NCBI RefSeq assembly: GCF_000187935.1
Contig: NZ_AEUT02000001.1
Location: 372,001 to 436,000 of the forward strand
Length of the DNA stretch: 64,000 bases
Source: Streptococcus parauberis NCFD 2020
GTDB taxonomy: Bacteria; Bacillota; Bacilli; Lactobacillales; Streptococcaceae
Direction: 5' to 3'
In this document: piece after piece, positions 25,323 to 32,839 of the stretch
How the letters are laid out: every line of letters starts with the position of its first letter
How positions within the stretch are numbered: position 1 is the first letter of the stretch
Position numbers and translations under genes: made by a program
Notes under the pieces: generated by a model
What the model was told of the DNA's origin: nothing
Seen by the model: the letters and a program-made list of their open reading frames with translations, nothing else
The model's database searches: none

Positions 25323-25903
25323 TCGGGATTTTCCCTCTTGTGTTGTTCCTGCCGTAATCTCCTCAGCCCTTTTAAATATTCAACTTCCATTCTTAAATTA
25401 AGATTGTCGTTTTGAAGCCTAGCAAGTTCTTGCTCTGTTTCATTCACCACATCTTTCGCTTTCTTAATACTTATTTCAAGCAATTCAGACTCTTTTCTAG
25501 GTCGCCCCTGAACATTAGAAAAGGCAAATTCCCCTTTTTTGCGATAATTTGACACCCATCGTGTAAGAAGTGGCGGATTATTCATTCCCAATTCATGAGC
25601 TAGTTCTCTATATGACTTTTCACTTGTTAGATATAAGTTTACCGCATTAAGTTTGAATTGTGTTGAATAAACTGTATTTTGCCTTTTACGCTGAATTCCA
25701 ACCGCCCCTAATTCTTTATAAGCTTTGACCCAACGCCTGACAATCGCTTCGTTTGTGACATGGTACTTTTTGGCTAAATAATCACACCCCCTACACCGTT
25801 ATCATAATCCTGAACCACTTTTAGTTTTAGTTCAAATGAATATTTTGTCATAATAAAAGACCTTTCATATTTTTGAAAAGTCTATCTTTTGGGGGTCACT
25901 ACA
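24669..25903 (-). mobile_element. IS3-family (IS150-like) element, 3'-truncated and frameshifted
   Basis: The 5' end is intact: the inverted-repeat start TGTAGTGACCCCC (reverse of 25891-25903) and the first orfA codons MTKYSFELKLKVVQDY follow directly. orfA breaks at about 25790-25800 near GGTGTAGGGGGTGTG, then continues (DYLAKKYHVTNEAIVRRW). orfB ends abruptly after KSKKIIQSM at about 24669, and the catalytic Glu and right end are missing. Non-autonomous relic. Confidence 0.85.
25271..25851 (-). pseudogene. IS3-family orfA (DNA-binding part), frameshifted
   Basis: Starts as MTKYSFELKLKVVQDYDNGV on the minus strand, is interrupted by a frameshift near 25795, then continues through two helix-turn-helix units (YLAKKYHVTNEAIVRRWVKA and ELAHELGMNNPPLLTRWV) and a leucine-zipper-like tail (ETEQELARLQNDNLNLRMEV). 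Confidence 0.8.
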
Positions 25904-25996
25904 TAAGACAACTTCTTTTTTATACGGTGAAAGGCTTTTGTTGACACATAAATTATAATTTACAATAAAAATCGAAACATAAATAGTCGTTTATGT

Positions 25997-26045
25997 TTGA
26001 CAATACATAAACATTTGTTTATATTATATATAAACGTACGTTTAT
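25997..26045 (+). promoter_or_regulatory. ars promoter with two ArsR operator dyads
   Basis: TTGACA (25997-26002), 17-bp spacer, TATATT (26020-26025). Two ArsR/SmtB-type dyads overlap it: ATAAACATTTGTTTAT at 26007-26022 and the perfect palindrome ATAAACGTACGTTTAT at 26030-26045, so ArsR would block both polymerase binding and initiation. A weaker AAACATAA/TTATGTTT pair lies at 25975-25998. Confidence 0.85.
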
Positions 26046-26062
26046 GTTTAGGAAAGGATTTT

Positions 26063-26386
26063 ATGAATTACGAAAAAATTGTAATGAGTTTGAAGGCATT
26101 AGCTGAGCCAAATCGTTTAAAAATTGTCGACCTGCTGTCATGTGGAACAAAATGTGCTTGCGACCTATTAGAGCATTTTGATTTTTCACAACCTGCATTG
26201 TCCCATCACATGAAGGTTTTAGAAAAAGCAGAAATTATCACTGTTGAGAAAAAAGGGACTTGGAATTATTACACTTTAAGTGAAGATTTTGCTAAAGAAT
26301 TCCAAAGCATGTGTATGACTCTATTCTCACATAACGAAGATACTTGTGTGTGTGGTACTGATAAAAAATGTAATTGTTCTAATTAA
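26063..26386 (+). CDS. arsR: Arsenical-responsive repressor ArsR
   Basis: A 107-residue ArsR/SmtB winged-helix repressor, released from DNA when As(III)/Sb(III) binds its cysteines. The metal site is SCGTKCACDLL (C31, C33, plus C27), directly before the recognition helix FSQPALSHHMKVLEKA. The C-terminal tail adds a cysteine cluster (CVCGTDKKCNC). The start is ATG 26063 after GGAAAGG; the longer frame from 25997 would run through the promoter. First gene of arsRDA, with its own operator dyads just upstream. Confidence 0.93.
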   Translation: MNYEKIVMSLKALAEPNRLKIVDLLSCGTKCACDLLEHFDFSQPALSHHMKVLEKAEIITVEKKGTWNYYTLSEDFAKEFQSMCMTLFSHNEDTCVCGTDKKCNCSN

Positions 26387-26400
26387 GAAAGGGAACTATA

Positions 26401-26796
26401 ATGAAAAAAATTGAAATTTTTGAACCTGCGATGTGTTGCTCTACTGGAGTTTGTGGGCCGTCTGTTGATTCAGAATTACTTCGTATTACAAACCTATTTG
26501 ATACATTGAAAGAGAACGAAGAGGTAAAAGCTTATCGTTTTAATCTTACAAGTAACCCTCAAGCGTTTGTGGTTAACGAAAAAGTTCTGAATCTCATACA
26601 AAATCAAGGAAATGATGTTTTACCAATCACATTAATTGATGGAGAAATTCTCAAAACCGAAAGCTATCCAACTTTTGAAGAACTTGGACTAAGCGATATT
26701 AATAATGAAAAAGGAGCTTGTTGCTCAAATTCCCAAGAAGAAGTCAAAGTAGAGGCTAATACCACATGTTGTGGTGGAAATTCTGGTTGCTGTTAA
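26401..26796 (+). CDS. arsD: Arsenic metallochaperone ArsD
   Basis: ArsD passes As(III) to the ArsA ATPase. The 131-residue protein has the diagnostic cysteines C12, C13 and C18 in MCCSTGVCGPSVD. Two further vicinal pairs occur near the end (GACCSN and TTCCGGNSGCC), as in full-length ArsDs. AAAGGGA precedes the ATG, 14 bp after arsR. It sits between arsR and arsA, as expected for an arsRDA operon. Confidence 0.93.
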   Translation: MKKIEIFEPAMCCSTGVCGPSVDSELLRITNLFDTLKENEEVKAYRFNLTSNPQAFVVNEKVLNLIQNQGNDVLPITLIDGEILKTESYPTFEELGLSDINNEKGACCSNSQEEVKVEANTTCCGGNSGCC

Positions 26797-26808
26797 TAGG
26801 GAGAAATG

Positions 26809-28524
26809 ATGAAAGCTTACGATCCAAAAAAATTAGAATTGACTAAATATCTGTTCTTTACAGGAAAAGGTGGGGTTGGCAAAACAACGTCTGCATGTGC
26901 AACTGCAGTAAGTCTTGCGGATTCAGGTTATAAAGTAATACTTGTCAGTACTGACCCTGCTTCTAATTTACAAGATGTATTTCAAACAGAATTAACCAAT
27001 AAACCAAAAGAAATTCCAGAAATTCCTAATTTAAAAGTCGCAAATTTTGACCCAGTATCTGCGGCAAATGATTATAAAGAAAGTATAGTTGGTCCATATC
27101 GAGGAATTTTACCAGACTCAGCTGTAGAAAATATGGAAGAACAACTTTCAGGTTCATGTACCGTTGAAATTGCTTCTTTTAATGAATTTGCTGGTTTCTT
27201 AACAAATAAGGATGTCAAAGATGAATTTGACTATGTCATTTTTGATACCGCACCAACCGGACATACCCTCAGAATGCTTGCTCTTCCTTCCGCATGGTCA
27301 AACTACCTGGATGAAAATGATACTGGTGTTTCGTGCTTAGGTCAACTTTCAGGACTGGGAGATAAAAAGGAAAGTTACGAACGAGCAGTAAAAACATTAG
27401 CTAACGGTGAATTAACAACGCTTATGTTAGTAACACGTCCTCAAAAAGCATCAATTGAGGAAGCCAAAAGAGCTTCTGGTGAACTTGCGGAACTCGGAAT
27501 AAATAATCAAAAATTAATTATTAATGGACTTTTAACTCAAGCAGACGATGAAGTATCAAAGATTATTGCCAAACAACAAGAAGATGATTTAGAGCATTTG
27601 CCTAACTTTCTCAGTAAGTATGAACAATTCTTTATTCCACTCAGACCCTATAATGTGACTGGGTTAGATAAACTTCGCATCCTTTTAGATACAGTTCAAC
27701 CCGAATTGCCTGAGATTGATTCAGAAATGAGAGAATATCCAGAACTCTCAACTGTGATTGATAATTTTGTCAAAACAGGTAAAAAAATTATCTTTACAAT
27801 GGGTAAAGGTGGAGTTGGAAAAACTAATGTAGCGATTAAAGTTGCTCAAGCTTTGCAAAAGCAAGGTAAAAAAGTTCATCTGGCCACTACAGACCCTGCG
27901 GACCATCTTAATTTCTACTTGGGAGATACTTCTGGACTCTCATTAAGTCATATTGATGAAGAAAAGGAACTTCGAGAATATAAAGAAGAAGTTTTAAGCA
28001 AAGCAAGAGAAACAATGTCAGGCGATGATTTTGACTATGTTAAAGAAGACTTGGAATCACCATGTACGCAAGAAATTGCAGTCTTTCGTGCTTTCGCTGA
28101 AATTGTTCAAAAAGCAGATGATGAGATTGTAGTAATTGATACTGCGCCAACTGGTCATACCCTCTTATTACTTGAATCAACTCAAAGCTATGCGAAAGAA
28201 GTTGAACGAACAAGTGGTGAAGTTCCAAAATCAATTCAAAAACTTTTACCAAGATTACAAAACTCTGATGAAACAGAAGTTTTGATGGTGACTTTACCAG
28301 AAACCACTCCAGTTTATGAATCAATGCGGTTAGCAGATGATTTAGATAGAGCAAATATTGCACATACTTGGTGGTTAGTAAACCAAAGTATGAGTGCAAC
28401 TCATACCTCGAATGAAGTTTTGAAAGCACGTGCATCAAATGAAGTAGAATGGATTAATAAAGTTGCCAAACTTTCTAATCAACACTATGCAGTAGCTAAA
28501 TGGCAAGCTGACTTTGAAAAATAA
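26809..28524 (+). CDS. arsA: Arsenite-transport ATPase ArsA
   Basis: Cytoplasmic ATPase that energises the ArsB pump. The 571-residue protein has two homologous halves: P-loops GKGGVGKTT (19-27) and GKGGVGKTN (332-340), each followed by a DTAPTGHTL signature. The As(III)-binding cysteines are in SGSCTVEIASF, GVSCLGQL and SPCTQEIAVF. AGGGAG suits ATG 26809 better than the adjacent ATG 26806. No arsB follows: 16 bp later a new gene begins and is cut by an IS, so ArsA has no visible pump partner here. Confidence 0.94.
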   Translation: MKAYDPKKLELTKYLFFTGKGGVGKTTSACATAVSLADSGYKVILVSTDPASNLQDVFQTELTNKPKEIPEIPNLKVANFDPVSAANDYKESIVGPYRGILPDSAVENMEEQLSGSCTVEIASFNEFAGFLTNKDVKDEFDYVIFDTAPTGHTLRMLALPSAWSNYLDENDTGVSCLGQLSGLGDKKESYERAVKTLANGELTTLMLVTRPQKASIEEAKRASGELAELGINNQKLIINGLLTQADDEVSKIIAKQQEDDLEHLPNFLSKYEQFFIPLRPYNVTGLDKLRILLDTVQPELPEIDSEMREYPELSTVIDNFVKTGKKIIFTMGKGGVGKTNVAIKVAQALQKQGKKVHLATTDPADHLNFYLGDTSGLSLSHIDEEKELREYKEEVLSKARETMSGDDFDYVKEDLESPCTQEIAVFRAFAEIVQKADDEIVVIDTAPTGHTLLLLESTQSYAKEVERTSGEVPKSIQKLLPRLQNSDETEVLMVTLPETTPVYESMRLADDLDRANIAHTWWLVNQSMSATHTSNEVLKARASNEVEWINKVAKLSNQHYAVAKWQADFEK

Positions 28525-28540
28525 AGGAAATGATTATCCT

Positions 28541-28563
28541 ATGAAAATTATTATAATTGGTTC
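28541..28563 (+). pseudogene. Start of a lost gene (MKIIIIG...) interrupted by an IS
   Basis: Seven codons (MKIIIIG) with AAAGGAAATG upstream begin an FAD/NAD-binding-type N-terminus and are cut at 28564 by the left end of the IS1216-like element. Lactococcal ars clusters can carry an FAD-dependent oxidoreductase at this position; that assignment is inference. Confidence 0.5.
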
Positions 28564-29121
28564 GGTTCTGTTGCAAAGTTTTAAATCTACTATCAAATAA
28601 GGTAGAATAATAGAAAAAGATAGCAGGAGGAATGACGATGAATCATTTTAAAGGAAAGCAATTTCAGCAGGATGTGATTATTGTAGCCGTGGGCTACTAT
28701 CTTCGTTATAACCTTAGCTATCGTGAAGTTCAAGAAATCTTATATGATCGTGGCATTAACGTTTCTCATACGACGATTTATCGTTGGGTGCAAGAATATG
28801 GCAAACTACTCTATCAAATTTGGAAAAAGAAAAATAAAAAATCCTTTTATTCATGGAAAATGGATGAAACGGACATCAAAATTAAAGGAAAATGGCATTA
28901 TTTGTATCGAGCCATCGATGCAGATGGTTTAACCTTGGATATTTGGTTACGTAAAAAACGGGACACACAAGCAGCCTATGCTTTTCTTAAGCGGTTAGTG
29001 AAGCAGTTTGATGAACCGAAGGTTGTAGTCACAGATAAAGCCCCCTCTATTACAAATGCCTTTAAGAAACTAAAAGAATACGGCTTTTATCAAGGGACAG
29101 AACATCGTACCATTAAATATA
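28564..29121 (+). mobile_element. IS1216-like IS6-family element, right end missing
   Basis: Begins with GGTTCTGTTGCAAAGTTT at 28564, the IS1216 inverted repeat, and loses similarity after codon TIKY at about 29120. The right third of the element and its right repeat are absent, so it cannot move by itself and marks a deletion junction between the ars segment and the dps segment. Confidence 0.9.
28638..29121 (+). pseudogene. IS1216-like transposase, 3'-truncated
   Basis: Matches IS1216 transposase from MNHFKGKQFQQDVIIVAVGY through the first two catalytic Asp motifs (WKMDETDIK, VTDKAPS) to GTEHRTIKY, then runs into foreign sequence (TARQDIW) and stops. The catalytic Glu region (EQDHR) is lost. 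The ATG at 28638 is the family start. Confidence 0.9.
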
Positions 29122-29319
29122 CTGCAAGGCAAGACATTTGGTAATTGAAGAATAACAAGCAAAAAAATAGCAGTCAGGTCTCTTGACAAAGTATAGTTGC
29201 TATTCTTTTTTTAGGCCCTACTTTAATGAAATTTTTGTTTGGAGGGAACGACTTCATTCCTTTGATTATTTCAGTTGAATTTAATAGAGAAGCCTGGCGT
29301 CTATTAAGAAATACTTTTC

Positions 29320-29361
29320 TTGATGAGCGTCAATTTTTTTAACGGAAATCTATCCTATACT
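29320..29361 (+). promoter_or_regulatory. FNR-type activated promoter of dps
   Basis: FNR-like box TTGATGAGCGTCAA at 29320-29333 (centre 29326.5) and -10 TATACT at 29356-29361, exactly 29.5 bp apart, with no recognisable -35. This corresponds to about -41.5 from the likely start, the class II activator position. Confidence 0.8.
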
Positions 29362-29434
29362 AAATTCAGTAAAGAAAAAGGAGGAATCAAAGAAAGCTAT
29401 TTTAAACAAACCAAAATTATAGGAGGAATAAATC

Positions 29435-30007
29435 ATGACTGAAAATAAAGCTACTCAAGAAAGAACACCCCAAGAAAGATTGCAAGAAGAACAAGAACAC
29501 AAGGAACATGTTCATCATACGAAAATTAATGCAGCGGCCATTGCGGATCATCTTTTAGGCAACATGCATACATTACATGTGAAACTGCACCAATATCACT
29601 GGTATGTAAAAGGAGCCAATTTCTTTACGTTGCATGAAAAATTTGAAGAGTTGTATAACGAAAATGAAAAATGGTTCGACAAACTTGCGGAGCGTCTAAT
29701 TACTTCTGGGCATAAACCTGCTTCGACAACGGTTGAATTTGAAAAATATTCGATGCTTTCGGAAGATGCAGTTAATAAATACGCTAAAGCAGAAGACATG
29801 GTTGAAAATATTATCGAGGACTTCAGAAGCACTCGTGACCTAACTATTCGCGCGATTCGTTTAGCTCAAGACGAGGGTGACGATGCTTTAGAAGATACAT
29901 TGATTGCTTTTAAAAATGACTTAGACAAGAACATTTGGATGCTGCAAGCGTTCATTGGTAAAGAAGCATTAGAAGATGATGACGCTCTTGATGAGGATGA
30001 AGATTAA
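29435..30007 (+). CDS. dps: Dps-family ferritin-like DNA/iron protein
   Basis: Dps dodecamers oxidise Fe(II) with H2O2 and store iron, protecting DNA. The 190-residue protein has the family core LHVKLHQYHWYVKGANFFTL followed by HEKFEELYNE, which supplies the inter-subunit ferroxidase His, Asp/Glu ligands. The N-terminal 30 residues are a Gln/Glu/His-rich tail (QEEQEHKEHVHH) and the C-terminal 12 are very acidic. AGGAGG precedes the ATG. It has its own FNR-type promoter and terminator, so it is a single-gene unit beside the regulator. Confidence 0.93.
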   Translation: MTENKATQERTPQERLQEEQEHKEHVHHTKINAAAIADHLLGNMHTLHVKLHQYHWYVKGANFFTLHEKFEELYNENEKWFDKLAERLITSGHKPASTTVEFEKYSMLSEDAVNKYAKAEDMVENIIEDFRSTRDLTIRAIRLAQDEGDDALEDTLIAFKNDLDKNIWMLQAFIGKEALEDDDALDEDED

Positions 30008-30030
30008 GGTAAAAGTAGAAGCTGATTTAG

Positions 30031-30057
30031 GGATTGGAATTCTTTCCAGTCCTTTTT
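30031..30057 (+). terminator. Terminator of dps
   Basis: GGATTGGAA pairs with TTCCAGTCC (one G-T pair), followed by TTTTT. Confidence 0.8.
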
Positions 30058-30065
30058 CCATTTTC

Positions 30066-30107
30066 TTGATGTGCATCAATTTTTTTGTAGTAAGAGACTT
30101 ATATAAT
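30066..30107 (+). promoter_or_regulatory. FNR-type promoter of the regulator gene (autoregulation)
   Basis: Perfect FNR box TTGATGTGCATCAA at 30066-30079 (centre 30072.5) and -10 TATAAT at 30102-30107, again 29.5 bp apart with no -35. The regulator would act on its own promoter. Confidence 0.85.
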
Positions 30108-30151
30108 AAAAGCAGCGAATATAAACAAAATAAATAAAGGGGGAGAATGAA

Positions 30152-30856
30152 TTGACTAAACATACCCATCATGAAATTGGCGACCACGCAGCCTGTATCC
30201 GCTTGGTTCCAATATTCAATCACTTAGAGGGTAGCGCGATGAATTACATTGCTGAAAAAGCCCACACGAAACAGTATCAAAAAGGAGAGTTTCTGTTTCG
30301 TTCACAAGAAAAAGAGGATACTTTATATATTATCAATCGTGGGAAAATCCGTATTTATCGATTGGCAGACTCTGGCAAAGAGCAGCTAGTGCGGATCTTG
30401 AACCCTGGTGATTTCACCGGAGAATGGACCTTGTTCAACCCGGATGCAGTACACGAGGAATATGCCGAAGCAACCCGAGATACCGTTGTCTGTATGATTC
30501 AGCAAAAGGATGTCCAGGATTTTCTGGAACAGTACCCCGCTATTTCTCTAAAACTGCTGGCTGAAATGTCCAAGCGGTTAGAAAATTCCGAACGCCAAAC
30601 CACACAAGTGGCGGTAGAGCATGTAACTACCCGTTTAATTTTATTTTTGGCAGAAAATGTGGAACCTGAAATGGGCAACTCTCCCACCATCACCCTGCCG
30701 ATGGCAAAAAAGGACATTGCTTCCTATTTAGGAACGACACCTGAGACCATCAGTCGCAAATTTGGAGAATTGGAGGACGAGGGATTGATTCAACAGCTGT
30801 CTGGGAAAAGGATCAAGATTCAGGATTTAGATGATTTATTGCTTTACAGCGAATAA
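30152..30856 (+). CDS. CRP/FNR-family transcription regulator (FLP-like)
   Basis: A 234-residue regulator: cyclic-nucleotide-like beta-roll (about 20-130), dimer helix (PAISLKLLAEMSKRLENSER) and winged helix-turn-helix with recognition helix TTPETISRKFGEL. E198, S201 and R202 match the E-xx-SR residues with which FNR reads TTGA. Only two cysteines are present, C15 and C114. This rules out a classical four-Cys FNR cluster but resembles the two-cysteine FLP of Lactobacillus casei, which uses a disulfide switch. The N-terminus is His-rich (H4, H6, H7, H12). The start is TTG 30152 with GGGGGA upstream; the nearby ATG 30147 is out of frame. Probably activates dps, itself, copZ and the P-type ATPase gene. 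Confidence 0.9.
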   Translation: MTKHTHHEIGDHAACIRLVPIFNHLEGSAMNYIAEKAHTKQYQKGEFLFRSQEKEDTLYIINRGKIRIYRLADSGKEQLVRILNPGDFTGEWTLFNPDAVHEEYAEATRDTVVCMIQQKDVQDFLEQYPAISLKLLAEMSKRLENSERQTTQVAVEHVTTRLILFLAENVEPEMGNSPTITLPMAKKDIASYLGTTPETISRKFGELEDEGLIQQLSGKRIKIQDLDDLLLYSE

Positions 30857-30884
30857 TCGGACACACTTTTTTTTACACGTTGGT

Positions 30885-30968
30885 GTTCTGTCGCTCTTCA
30901 TTAACATCGGGACAGAACTCAGTGCTTTTGCTTCCATCTGTCCGTTTTTGGCTTTTTTAAGACAGAAC
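30885..30968. repeat. GTTCTGTC/GACAGAAC repeats after the regulator gene
   Basis: GTTCTGTC at 30885-30892 is inverted as GACAGAAC at 30911-30918, and that octamer recurs at 30961-30968. They fill the 228-bp gap between the regulator and the next gene. No clear promoter is seen there. Function unknown; could be regulator-binding or degenerate terminator sequence. Confidence 0.4.
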
Positions 30969-31084
30969 GACCTTCATTCATTGGAAAAATAAAAGCACAA
31001 ACATGGTAACCCTCAAGTTTTTTTGTTTTATTTTTCTTTAAGATAGGGTTGTCGAACAAAACGTAAAAATAAGTAGGGGTGAAT

Positions 31085-31423
31085 GTGCATTATTTTTGGG
31101 TGATAGTTGCCATCACGTTGTCAGCAGCGGGTGCATTCTTTGTCGTCCCTTTCACCAAGAACACGATTGGCGGCGAAGCAAAAACGTCTAACGTTGTTGA
31201 GGCAGATAGGTTAGCTATGGAAAAAGAAGAGGAAGTTGTAAAAGGAGCCGGCGTAATCGGACACGGAAAAGTGGCGTATTACGAAGCGAGTGACCAGGGA
31301 GATAAAAGTGTATTCACTGTTTGGTTTCCATGGAGCTTAGCCGGAATCTTGTTCAGCATCACCATGACTAGAATGACGCGAAAAATTGAAGAAATGGAGC
31401 AAATAGAATGGAATTCGTATTAG
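31085..31423 (+). CDS. Small two-span membrane protein upstream of lgt, function unknown
   Basis: 112 residues: an N-terminal membrane helix or uncleaved signal (FWVIVAITLSAAGAFFVVPF), a polar loop of about 60 residues, and a second hydrophobic stretch (WFPWSLAGILFSITMT). GTG 31085 is chosen because AGTAGGGG lies 5 bases upstream; GTG 31079 would overlap it. Its last codons overlap the lgt start by 16 bp, so the two are co-translated. No recognised domain. Confidence 0.55.
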   Translation: MHYFWVIVAITLSAAGAFFVVPFTKNTIGGEAKTSNVVEADRLAMEKEEEVVKGAGVIGHGKVAYYEASDQGDKSVFTVWFPWSLAGILFSITMTRMTRKIEEMEQIEWNSY

Positions 31424-32262
31424 GCGTTTTGAATCCCCATGCGGTGGAGATTGGTTCTGTTGTGATTCATTGGTATGGAGTCATTATTGCAGCGGGCATA
31501 TTAGCGGCTCTCCAGTTGAGCACCAAGGAAGCAAAGAAAAAAGGACTGGAAGAGGATACCATTATCGATATGGCCTTATGGGCAATTCCGAGTGGACTCC
31601 TCGGCGCTCGGCTTTATTATGTGTTATTTGAACTTGGTTATTATCTGCAAAATCCAGGACAAATCCTTGCGATTTGGAATGGCGGCATTGCGATTTATGG
31701 GGGATTGATTGCAGGAGGGGGTACGCTATATTGGTATGCAAAGAAAAAAGGTACTTCTTTGGCACTCGTTCTTGATATTTTAGCGCCCAATGTATTGTTA
31801 GCCCAGTCCATTGGTCGTTGGGGCAATTTTATGAATCAGGAAGCTTATGGTGGACCGGTTACTCGTCAATTCTTGGAAAATCTTTATTTACCTGAATTTA
31901 TCATTGAACAAATGAATATCAATGGTACCTACTACCATCCGACTTTTTTATACGAGTCATTGTGGAGTTTATTGGGCTTTGTCCTCATCGTCACTATACG
32001 GAACCGAAAACAGCTTTTGCGTCAAGGTGAAGTCGCTTTGAGTTACGTTTTGTGGTACTCAGTGGGTCGGTTCTTCATTGAAGGTATGCGAACGGACAGT
32101 TTATGGATTGGCGAGTGGATCCGCGTTTCGCAAGCCTTGTCTCTGGCCCTGTTTATTGGCGCGATTGTAGTATGGTTTATACGCAGACAAGATTATCCAC
32201 CAATTTCTTATTATTCTGATGGCAATAAGGGGCAGAAAAAGACTATTAAGATGGTGAATTGA
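31408..32262 (+). CDS. lgt: Prolipoprotein diacylglyceryl transferase (accessory copy)
   Basis: Transfers diacylglycerol from phosphatidylglycerol to the lipobox cysteine of prolipoproteins, the first step of lipoprotein maturation. The 284-residue membrane protein has seven predicted spans, the N-terminal IHWYGVIIAAGI, the LGARLYYV segment and the Lgt signature GRWGNFMNQEAYGG with its essential Arg. The chromosome should carry its own lgt, so this is probably an extra, horizontally acquired copy. Plausibly it matures lipoproteins of the same island, but none is encoded in view. No dedicated promoter box was found. Confidence 0.93.
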   Translation: MEFVLGVLNPHAVEIGSVVIHWYGVIIAAGILAALQLSTKEAKKKGLEEDTIIDMALWAIPSGLLGARLYYVLFELGYYLQNPGQILAIWNGGIAIYGGLIAGGGTLYWYAKKKGTSLALVLDILAPNVLLAQSIGRWGNFMNQEAYGGPVTRQFLENLYLPEFIIEQMNINGTYYHPTFLYESLWSLLGFVLIVTIRNRKQLLRQGEVALSYVLWYSVGRFFIEGMRTDSLWIGEWIRVSQALSLALFIGAIVVWFIRRQDYPPISYYSDGNKGQKKTIKMVN

Positions 32263-32289
32263 GTAAAAAGATAAAAAGAAGTGCAAAAC

Positions 32290-32340
32290 TTGATATGCGT
32301 CAATTTTCGTTTGCTAAAAGGGAGCTATACTACAGTTGTA
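32290..32340 (+). promoter_or_regulatory. copZ promoter: FNR-type box plus CopY-type operator
   Basis: FNR-like box TTGATATGCGTCAA at 32290-32303 (centre 32296.5), -10 TATACT at 32326-32331 (29.5 bp apart), and cop box TACAGTTGTA (TACAnnTGTA) at 32331-32340 overlapping the end of the -10. This arrangement would allow activation by the FNR-like protein and copper-relieved repression by a CopY-type repressor, which is not encoded in the window. Confidence 0.75.
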
Positions 32341-32408
32341 AAGAGGAAAAGGCAGTGTTCATTAATCTGCTGCCGATAAAATAAAAACACATAAAGGAGA
32401 TAGGAATT

Positions 32409-32642
32409 ATGGAAAAAGCTATATTGCAATTAGAAACGTTGTCTTGTCCAAGTTGTATGCAAAAAATTGAAGGTGCTGTGAAATCAGTTAACGGTATTGA
32501 TAAAGACAGCATTAAAGTATTATTCAACTCCAGCAAAGTCAAAACCAATTTTGATTCAGCTGTCACTTCGATTGAAGAGATTCAAAAAGCTATCGAAAAC
32601 GTAGGCTATCCGGTCCTTAAAGCAAAAGTCAAGGCCGCTTAA
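32409..32642 (+). CDS. copZ: Copper chaperone-like heavy-metal-associated (HMA) protein
   Basis: A 77-residue single HMA domain with the beta-alpha-beta ferredoxin-like pattern and the metal motif LSCPSCMQKI (C13, C16). CopZ-type proteins deliver Cu(I) to ATPases or to CopY. AAAGGAG precedes ATG 32409. It has its own promoter with FNR-type and cop boxes and its own terminator, followed by the P-type ATPase gene under a separate promoter. Confidence 0.88.
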   Translation: MEKAILQLETLSCPSCMQKIEGAVKSVNGIDKDSIKVLFNSSKVKTNFDSAVTSIEEIQKAIENVGYPVLKAKVKAA

Positions 32643-32658
32643 CAGATTAAATGAACTA

Positions 32659-32700
32659 GGCAATTCTGGAAGAAAAACTATTTTTCCAGGATTGCTTTTT
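32659..32700 (+). terminator. Terminator of copZ
   Basis: GCAATTCTGGAA pairs imperfectly with TTCCAGGATTGC and is followed by TTTTT. Confidence 0.85.
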
Positions 32701-32754
32701 ATGTTGCAATCCGATTCGAGGTGCTTAGAAACGATAAAAGAGAACTTTCTAAAC

Positions 32755-32796
32755 TTGATGTCAGTCAATTAATTACTTAGGCAATTATCTTATACT
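32755..32796 (+). promoter_or_regulatory. FNR-type promoter of the P-type ATPase gene
   Basis: FNR-like box TTGATGTCAGTCAA at 32755-32768 (centre 32761.5) and -10 TATACT at 32791-32796, 29.5 bp apart. No -35 and no cop box. Confidence 0.78.
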
Positions 32797-32839
32797 GTGT
32801 TTATCAATAAAAGAGAAATTAAATTTGGAGGGAAAAAGC

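Noticed and set aside
28040..28438. 132-codon minus-strand frame inside arsA
   Set aside because: It is antisense to the conserved second half of ArsA, has a low-complexity composition and no ribosome-binding site.
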